Source: Microcaldota archaeon (GTDB taxonomy: Archaea > Micrarchaeota > Micrarchaeia > Micrarchaeales > Micrarchaeaceae). From it: DNA of 11,376 nucleotides. The notes beneath the pieces were generated by a model. It ran no database searches. It saw only the letters and a list, made by a program, of their open reading frames with translations, and was not told where the DNA came from. Positions within the stretch are counted from its first letter, which is position 1. The number at the start of each line of letters is the position of its first letter. The stretch spans positions 1-11,376 of the forward strand of contig JASHUQ010000055.1 in the NCBI GenBank assembly GCA_030039935.1, given 5' to 3'. Positions 6,406-11,376 of this stretch are shown piece by piece. The position numbers were made by a program, and so were the translations under genes.

Positions 6406-7898
6406 CCCTTATCCCCATAAACGACATAGTACCACGGCTTCCTTGCAAGTCCGGTTGTGTCTATGTAGATGTGCTTTATCTGTGTGTATTCTTCAAGTGA
6501 ATAGATTGACAAATCCTTTCCGAATCCGCTTTGCTTGTATCCTCCGTGCGGCATCTCGCTAACAAGAACTCCGTGTTCGTTTATCCAGACTTCGCCGAAT
6601 CTTAGCCTGTTTGCTATGTTTGTTAGCTGTGTGATATCCTTGCCCCATACAGAAGCGGCAAGCCCGTATACAACATCGTTTGCCTTTTCCACAGCCTCAT
6701 CAATTGTCTTGTACTTCATTACAGAAAGAACAGGCCCGAATATCTCTTCCTGGCATATCCTCATCTTTTGTTCAACATTCGTGAATATTGTAGGCTCAAA
6801 GTAGAACCCCCTCTTTATTCCCTTGGGTCTATTCCCTCCAAAAGCGAGCTTCGCCCCCTCCTTTATCCCAAGTTTTACATACTGCTCTGTTCTGTCTCTC
6901 TGCTTTGCGGAGACCAATGGACCCATGTCTGTGCTCTCATTGCTCGGATCCCCAATCCTTATCTTTTTGGCCTTCTTTACAAGAGTTTCAACGAATTTGT
7001 TATGAATAGATTCATGCACATAAACTCTTGTAGAGGCAGTGCAGTCCTGTGCAGTGTTCCAGAACGCGCTCACAATGGCTCCCTCTGTAGCAGCATCTAT
7101 AGATGCATCTGGAAGGACTATGAACGGAGCCTTTCCTCCTAGTTCTAGATGGACTTTCTTGACATTAGATGATGCCATCTGCATTATCTTCTTTCCAGTG
7201 CTGATATCCCCTGTTACTGCTACCATATCAACCTTGCTGTTTGATGCGAGCTCGGTGCCTATTGTCTCTCCAGGTCCAGTAACCACATTGAATACCCCTT
7301 TCGGAAGAATCTTTTCTGTGAGCTTCGCAAATTCAAGAAGAGTTATCGGAGTATAGGATGCGGGCTTGATCACAAGCGTGTTTCCCGCTGCCAAAGCAGG
7401 TGCAATCTTCCAAATTGCAATGTAAAGTGGATAATTCCATGGTATTATCGCTGAAACAACTCCGATAGGCTCCCTTTTTATGACACTTAATCCCATTCCA
7501 GAATAGTTCATTGCCGCTCTTCCCTCCATGTTGCGTATTGCTCCTGAGAAGAACTTGAGATTGTCTATTATAAATGGAAGATCTGAATCCCTTGCATATT
7601 TTATAGTCTTGCCTACATTCTTCGATTCGAGCTGTGCGAGCCGCAGCGAGTTCTTTTCCACTATTTCAGCAATGGACCATAATATGTTTGACCTTTCCAT
7701 AGGTGTCTTATCAGGCCAAACCCCAGAGTCGAAAGCCTTTCTTGCTGAGTCTATCGCATGCCTTGCATCATCTCTTGTTCCAAGGGGGACCTTTGCGATT
7801 ACCTCTTCTGTAGCAGGGTTTATTACATCGAATGCCTGTCCTGAGCTTGATTCTACCCATTTCCCATCAATGAACATCTTGTAATGTTCTATTGCCAT
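6402..7898 (-). CDS. Aldehyde dehydrogenase, gamma-aminobutyraldehyde/betaine-aldehyde-dehydrogenase-like
   Basis: A full-length 498-residue NAD(P)-dependent aldehyde dehydrogenase. Seen: I-N-P-A-T-E-E near 26-32, P-W-N-Y-P near 153-157 (Asn155), coenzyme-binding K-P-A near 178-180, V-T-G-D-I-S-T-G near 228-235, E-L-G-G-K-A-P-F-I near 252-260 with general base Glu252, and N-T-A-Q-D-C-T-A near 281-288 with nucleophile Cys286. The Q-D-C-T-A context and the K-A-P-F-I-V-L run recall the PatD/YdcW gamma-aminobutyraldehyde dehydrogenases and related betaine-aldehyde enzymes. Its general semialdehyde or aminoaldehyde role is inferred. It differs clearly from the other aldehyde dehydrogenase in the window, so the two are not a recent duplication. 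It is divergent from the E1alpha-E1beta-E2 operon across only 43 bases, which suggests coordinated control. Confidence 0.88.
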   Translation of the reverse strand: MAIEHYKMFIDGKWVESSSGQAFDVINPATEEVIAKVPLGTRDDARHAIDSARKAFDSGVWPDKTPMERSNILWSIAEIVEKNSLRLAQLESKNVGKTIKYARDSDLPFIIDNLKFFSGAIRNMEGRAAMNYSGMGLSVIKREPIGVVSAIIPWNYPLYIAIWKIAPALAAGNTLVIKPASYTPITLLEFAKLTEKILPKGVFNVVTGPGETIGTELASNSKVDMVAVTGDISTGKKIMQMASSNVKKVHLELGGKAPFIVLPDASIDAATEGAIVSAFWNTAQDCTASTRVYVHESIHNKFVETLVKKAKKIRIGDPSNESTDMGPLVSAKQRDRTEQYVKLGIKEGAKLAFGGNRPKGIKRGFYFEPTIFTNVEQKMRICQEEIFGPVLSVMKYKTIDEAVEKANDVVYGLAASVWGKDITQLTNIANRLRFGEVWINEHGVLVSEMPHGGYKQSGFGKDLSIYSLEEYTQIKHIYIDTTGLARKPWYYVVYGDKG

Positions 7899-7921
7899 AC
7901 AACCAATTAGTAGTCAATGGA

Positions 7922-7932
7922 AGTTTATATAT
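7922..7932. promoter_or_regulatory. Shared TATA-like element in the 43-base divergent gap
   Basis: AGTTTATATAT reads as a good archaeal box A on the plus strand (TTTATATA) and as ATATATAAACT on the minus strand. It is centred about 29 bases before the minus-strand aldehyde dehydrogenase ATG, the normal distance. It is only about 15 bases before the plus-strand GTG of E1alpha, too close for a leaderless start there. Assignment to the aldehyde dehydrogenase is the stronger reading. Confidence 0.45.
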
Positions 7933-7941
7933 TGCTTTGTT

Positions 7942-9030
7942 GTGAAAGCAGATTGTGGTTCTCTGATAAAGAAGGTTTACGAGGCTAGTGTTAATTATCT
8001 GCAAATACTCGATGAAAATGGGAATGTAGATGCACAGCTGCTTCCAAAGGAGCTGGACGACAGGAAAATAATAGAAATGTACAAGTTCATGTGCCTTGCA
8101 AGGGCCATGGATGCTAAGACGCTGAGCATGCAGAGACAAGGAAGGGCTGTTACATACGGGCCCCTTGTAGGAGAAGAGGCAACACAGATTGGAAGCGCCT
8201 GCGCAATGCGCAAAAACGACTTCTTTGTCCCGACATTCAGGCAGCACGGTGTCTATATTGTAAGGGGACTGCCTCTTGACAAATTTTTCATATACGCAAG
8301 AGGTTTTGAAGATGGTGTTTCAAAGACAGAGAATGTTGGCGCAACCCCAGAGATTGTTCCAGTCTCTACACAGCTCCCGCATGCCGCAGGCATCGCATAT
8401 GCAAAGAAGTTCAAAAAAGAGGACAGCGCTGTTATAACATATGTGGGAGATGGGGGAACATCAGAGGGGGATTTCTACGAAACAATAAACTTTGCTGGGC
8501 TTTTCAAGGTTCCTCTAGTTCTCATAATAGAAAACAACCAGTGGGCTATATCTGTTCCAAGGAAAAGGCAGTCAGCTGCAGAGACACTGGCACAGAAGGC
8601 AATAGCGGGTGGGGTGCCGTGCATACAAGTAGATGGGAATGATGTCATCGCAGTATACAAGGCAACAGCAGATGCGATAAGCAATGCAAGGAATGGTCCA
8701 ACAGTAATAGAATGCGTTACATACAGGATGAGCATGCACACAACAGCAGATGATCCTACAAAATACAGATCGGATTCAGAAGTAGAGGCATGGAAGCCAA
8801 AGGATCCGATACTGCGAGTTAGGAAATATCTCAATAGAAAGAATCTATGGAATGACTCTCTAGAGCAGCAGATGAATGATCAAAACAGCAAATTGGTGGA
8901 TGATGCGGTTGCAAAGGCAGAAGCGTTCAGAATGGATCCAAAAGCGATGTTCGAGAATGTTTACAGCTTTATGCCAGATGTATTGAAAGAGGAGGAGGAT
9001 GAAGCGATTTCATCAAACTTCTGGCAGTGA
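7942..9030 (+). CDS. pdhA: 2-oxoacid dehydrogenase E1 component, alpha subunit (pyruvate-type)
   Basis: A 362-residue thiamin-diphosphate-binding E1alpha subunit. The cofactor motif is complete: G-D-G at about 169-171, then N-N at about 198-199 (G-D-G to N-N spacing of the family), which binds Mg2+ and the diphosphate. Other marks are R-Q-G-R (65-68), G-E-E-A (77-80), F-R-Q-H-G near 99-103, G-L-P-L near 109-112 and the H-T-x-A-D-D-P-T-K-Y-R loop near 266-276. The G-L-P-L and Q-S-A-A-E-T details are nearer to Bacillus/Thermoplasma-type pyruvate dehydrogenase E1alpha than to the branched-chain enzyme, but archaeal complexes have mixed substrate preferences, so substrate is not fixed. GTG at 7942 is chosen because it is the only usable start upstream of the conserved Y-L-Q-I-L-D region; the next Met is residue 46. 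First gene of the operon with E1beta nine bases later. It catalyses decarboxylation of the 2-oxo acid and reductive acylation of E2 lipoyl groups with E1beta. Confidence 0.9.
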   Translation: MKADCGSLIKKVYEASVNYLQILDENGNVDAQLLPKELDDRKIIEMYKFMCLARAMDAKTLSMQRQGRAVTYGPLVGEEATQIGSACAMRKNDFFVPTFRQHGVYIVRGLPLDKFFIYARGFEDGVSKTENVGATPEIVPVSTQLPHAAGIAYAKKFKKEDSAVITYVGDGGTSEGDFYETINFAGLFKVPLVLIIENNQWAISVPRKRQSAAETLAQKAIAGGVPCIQVDGNDVIAVYKATADAISNARNGPTVIECVTYRMSMHTTADDPTKYRSDSEVEAWKPKDPILRVRKYLNRKNLWNDSLEQQMNDQNSKLVDDAVAKAEAFRMDPKAMFENVYSFMPDVLKEEEDEAISSNFWQ

Positions 9031-9039
9031 TGTGGTATT

Positions 9040-10005
9040 ATGCAAATGAATATGGTATCTGCATTGAACAATGCTCTTGACCTTGCTATGCACGAGAATG
9101 AAAAAATGGTGATATTGGGAGAGGATGTTGCAAAAGATGGAGGAGTTTTCAGAGTTACAGATGGCCTTCTTGCAAAATACGGAGAAAACAGGGTGATTGA
9201 TACACCTTTGGCAGAATCGAGCATAGTGGGCACCGCAATAGGAATGGCGATAGAAGGATTGCTCCCTGTTCCAGAGCTCCAGTTCGCCGGTTTCATGTAC
9301 CTTGCATTCTCGCAGATAGTGAACCATGCAGCAAGATACAGAAGCAGGACAAGATCAGCAATAACTTTACCAATGATAATGAGGACTCCGGTAAGCGGAG
9401 GAGTTAGAACATTGGAGCATCATTCGGAAAGCCCGGAAGTTGAATATGCACACATTGGAGGCCTTATAGTTGTTGAGCCGTCGAATCCATACGATGCAAA
9501 GGGATTGATGATAAGTGCCGCTCATGGAAAAGACCCTGTTGTTTTTCTTGAGCCTACAAAACTGTACAGATTGTTTAAGCAGGAAGTGCCAGAAGACATG
9601 TATGAAGTTCCATTCGGAAAGGCAAATGTGATAAAAGAGGGAAACGACCTTACAATAATAACCTACGGAACAATGGTGCAAGTGGTAAAGAACGTTGTGG
9701 AAAAGAGGAATCTTTCTGCGCAAATCGTTGATCTAAGGACGATAAACCCTCTTGATGAGAAAACAATAATTGATTCTGCAAAGAAAACTGGAAAGGTGAT
9801 TGTCGTGCATGAAGCGCCACTAAGTTTTGGAGTAGGCGCAGAGATATCTGCAAGGATAGCCGAGAAGGCGATGTTCGAGCTGGATGCGCCTATAATAAGA
9901 GTTGGCGCGCCAAGCCTTCCATATCCGTTCCCAGCTGATGAGCAGTATTATGTGCCAAATGAGATAAAGGTGTCAAAGGCGATAGACAAGCTTTTGTCGG
10001 TGTGA
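9040..10005 (+). CDS. pdhB: 2-oxoacid dehydrogenase E1 component, beta subunit (pyruvate-type)
   Basis: A 321-residue E1beta subunit, the usual length, forming the alpha2beta2 thiamin-diphosphate enzyme with the preceding gene. Seen: L-G-E-D-V near 26-30, D-T-P-L-A-E-S near 54-60 with Glu59 that activates the thiamin pyrimidine, M-R-T-P-V-S-G-G-V-R, H-H-S-E-S (the family more often has H-H-S-Q-S) followed by H-I-G-G-L, and the C-terminal transketolase-like domain with V-D-L-R-T-I-N-P-L-D and the H-E-A-P segment. ATG 9040 is used; Met at residues 3 and 5 offer close alternatives. It begins nine bases after E1alpha, with only a weak GTGAT-like ribosome binding possibility, and its stop overlaps the E2 start. 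Cytoplasmic. Confidence 0.93.
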   Translation: MQMNMVSALNNALDLAMHENEKMVILGEDVAKDGGVFRVTDGLLAKYGENRVIDTPLAESSIVGTAIGMAIEGLLPVPELQFAGFMYLAFSQIVNHAARYRSRTRSAITLPMIMRTPVSGGVRTLEHHSESPEVEYAHIGGLIVVEPSNPYDAKGLMISAAHGKDPVVFLEPTKLYRLFKQEVPEDMYEVPFGKANVIKEGNDLTIITYGTMVQVVKNVVEKRNLSAQIVDLRTINPLDEKTIIDSAKKTGKVIVVHEAPLSFGVGAEISARIAEKAMFELDAPIIRVGAPSLPYPFPADEQYYVPNEIKVSKAIDKLLSV

Positions 10006-11222
10006 AAATGAAGGACATAAGATTCGTTGACGTGGGAGAGGGTATAACAGAAGGTAAAATCCAGAAGTGGCTTGTAAAGGATGGAGACAATGTAAAGGAG
10101 GACCAGTCTGTTGTCCAAGTAGAAACAGACAAGGCAATAGTCAATGTTCCTTCTCCTATAACAGGGATAATAAAAATAAGCATAAAAGAGGGATCGATTC
10201 TTCACATAGGGGACACTCTAGCATATATAGGAACTAGCGACGAGCTCAAAAACGTGTCAGCGGCTCCTGTTGTCCCAGTGCCAAAATCTGTTGCGCCAAG
10301 AACAATACAAGTATCACAGCCTCAAGCACAGAAAGAGGTAATCGCAACCCCATCGGTAAGGAAGCTTGCGCACGATTTGAATGTTGATATAAGCAAAGCA
10401 GTTGGAACAGGGCCAAACGGAAGAATACTAGAGAATGACATAAGGTCAATAGCATCGCAATCTGCAAAACAGGCCGCCCCATCGCAGAAATATTCTGAAG
10501 TTTTGGAGGAAAAGCACAATGAAGAGGTGGAAAGGGAGCCTATGTCAATGACAAGAAGGGCTATCGCAAAGAACATGGAAGAGTCTTGGAAAATACCAAG
10601 GGCTACGCACATGGACCTGATCAACGCTACAGAGCTTTGGAACCTGGTAAGCAAGGAAAAGCAGAAAATGAAAGATATGGATGTTCATCTAACTTTCCTT
10701 CCATTCATAATAAAGGCACTCGTACAGGCGTTGAAGGAGAATCCCCACTTCAACGCAAGCTATGACAGAGACAAGCAAGAAATAATAGTAAAGAGATACT
10801 ACAACATAGGGCTTGCTGCAGAATCGGATGACGGATTAAAGGTAATAGTGATAAGGAATGCGGACAAGAAGAGCATAACACAGATTGCAAAGGAGATACA
10901 GGATCTTGGCAAAAAGGTAAAAGACAAGACGATAACAATAGAAGAAATGAAGGACACCTCAATCACAATAACGAATATAGGAAGCTTGGGAGGAGGGTTC
11001 CTCGCTGTTCCAATGATAAATCCGCCAGATGTTGCGATAATAGGAGTTCTTTCTATAAGGGACTGGGTATTTGATGACAATGGAAAGCCCATAATGGGAA
11101 AGGTGCTTCCATTCACCATAACTTTCGATCATAGGGTAGTCGACGGGGCGGAGGCGGTGAAGCTAGGAAACGCGCTTATAAAATACCTTGAAGACCCAGA
11201 ATTCCTGGAAATGCTTGGATGA
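10002..11222 (+). CDS. pdhC: Dihydrolipoamide acyltransferase, E2 core of the 2-oxoacid dehydrogenase complex
   Basis: A 406-residue E2. Domain order (numbered from GTG): one lipoyl domain at about 4-78 with the modified lysine in E-T-D-K-A at Lys44; a Pro/Val/Gln-rich linker; a peripheral-subunit-binding domain at about 115-150 (T-P-S-V-R-K-L-A, G-T-G-P-N-G-R-I-L); a charged linker; and the acyltransferase domain at about 180-406 ending in D-H-R-V-V-D-G with His377 and Asp381 as catalytic residues. It transfers the acyl group from lipoyl-lysine to CoA and forms the complex core. Start choice: GTG 10002 overlaps the E1beta stop as GTGA (coupled translation), but ATG 10008 is equally possible and loses only two residues. 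Having a subunit-binding domain implies an E3 partner, although none is encoded nearby. Lipoylation must be supplied by a ligase elsewhere. Confidence 0.93.
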   Translation: MKMKDIRFVDVGEGITEGKIQKWLVKDGDNVKEDQSVVQVETDKAIVNVPSPITGIIKISIKEGSILHIGDTLAYIGTSDELKNVSAAPVVPVPKSVAPRTIQVSQPQAQKEVIATPSVRKLAHDLNVDISKAVGTGPNGRILENDIRSIASQSAKQAAPSQKYSEVLEEKHNEEVEREPMSMTRRAIAKNMEESWKIPRATHMDLINATELWNLVSKEKQKMKDMDVHLTFLPFIIKALVQALKENPHFNASYDRDKQEIIVKRYYNIGLAAESDDGLKVIVIRNADKKSITQIAKEIQDLGKKVKDKTITIEEMKDTSITITNIGSLGGGFLAVPMINPPDVAIIGVLSIRDWVFDDNGKPIMGKVLPFTITFDHRVVDGAEAVKLGNALIKYLEDPEFLEMLG

Positions 11223-11226
11223 TTTC

Positions 11227-11376
11227 TTGAACGTAAAAGAAGCAGAAGCAAAGGCTAAAAAGATAATCAATAATAACGATTTGCTCTTTTTGTCAACATC
11301 TGATCTAGAAGGCGAAATATGGTGCACTCCGATACGTTATGCGTGCGATAGTAGATATAATTTCTACTTTATATCA
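11227..11376 (+). CDS. Pyridoxamine 5'-phosphate oxidase-like FMN split-barrel protein (3'-partial)
   Basis: An open frame runs from TTG 11227 off the right edge (50 residues visible); a second TTG at 11215, overlapping the E2 stop, is also possible. No in-frame ATG was seen. The start is a charged helix (N-V-K-E-A-E-A-K-A-K-K-I-I), then L-L-F-L-S-T-S-D-L-E-G-E-I-W-C-T-P-I-R-Y, then Y-N-F-Y-F-I-S. The pattern of a strand ending in L-S-T, a Gly turn, then a second strand with T-P-I/V and a third with Y-F-I-S is that of the PNPOx-like flavin-binding split barrel, which in many archaea is a small general FMN- or F420-binding protein. Because it begins four bases after the E2 stop it is probably cotranscribed with the E1-E2 operon. 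Function uncertain; the C-terminal part is not in the window. Confidence 0.6.
   Translation, partial: MNVKEAEAKAKKIINNNDLLFLSTSDLEGEIWCTPIRYACDSRYNFYFIS

Noticed and set aside
7867..8247. Minus-strand 126-codon frame spanning the divergent promoter
   Set aside because: It overlaps both the aldehyde dehydrogenase start and conserved E1alpha sequence and shows no recognisable features.

Overview
The window looks archaeal. Most start codons sit about 25-35 bases downstream of an A/T-rich TATA-like box and lack a clear Shine-Dalgarno sequence, which is the leaderless or short-leader arrangement of Thermoplasma/Sulfolobus-type and many DPANN archaea. Arginine is mostly AGA/AGG, isoleucine is often ATA, and genes are packed tightly with overlapping stop codons. 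The exact lineage cannot be fixed from the sequence alone. No tRNA, rRNA, CRISPR array, insertion sequence or integrase was seen.

Layout, left to right. (1) The C-terminal part of a DNPH1/Rcl-like deoxynucleotide N-glycosidase is followed by a saccharopine-dehydrogenase-family oxidoreductase that resembles lysine 6-dehydrogenase. (2) Convergent to it is a class III (glutamate-1-semialdehyde-aminotransferase-like) PLP aminotransferase. (3) Divergent from that is a 124-residue protein, possibly of the nucleoside-deoxyribosyltransferase-like fold, followed by an unlisted 36-residue single-helix membrane miniprotein on the minus strand. (4) A minus-strand succinate-semialdehyde-dehydrogenase-like (Sad/YneI type) aldehyde dehydrogenase comes next. 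(5) A plus-strand island of three uncharacterised membrane or surface proteins follows; the middle one is anchored, rich in N-glycosylation sequons and built of G-x-Y-N repeats. (6) A second minus-strand aldehyde dehydrogenase has the active-site neighbourhood of gamma-aminobutyraldehyde (PatD/YdcW) dehydrogenases. (7) Divergent from it is an operon encoding E1alpha, E1beta and E2 of a 2-oxoacid (pyruvate-type) dehydrogenase complex. (8) The window ends inside a pyridoxamine-5'-phosphate-oxidase-like (FMN split-barrel) gene.

The metabolic genes fit an amino-acid or amine catabolic theme. A semialdehyde-forming dehydrogenase, an aminotransferase and two semialdehyde/aminoaldehyde dehydrogenases would yield carboxylic or 2-oxo acids, and a 2-oxoacid dehydrogenase complex converts 2-oxo acids to acyl-CoA. 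Lysine to aminoadipate/2-oxoadipate, or putrescine to GABA to succinate, are both possible readings; neither is proven. The E3 (dihydrolipoamide dehydrogenase) gene is not in the window. The most novel material is the 36-residue miniprotein and the membrane/surface island between the two aldehyde dehydrogenases.
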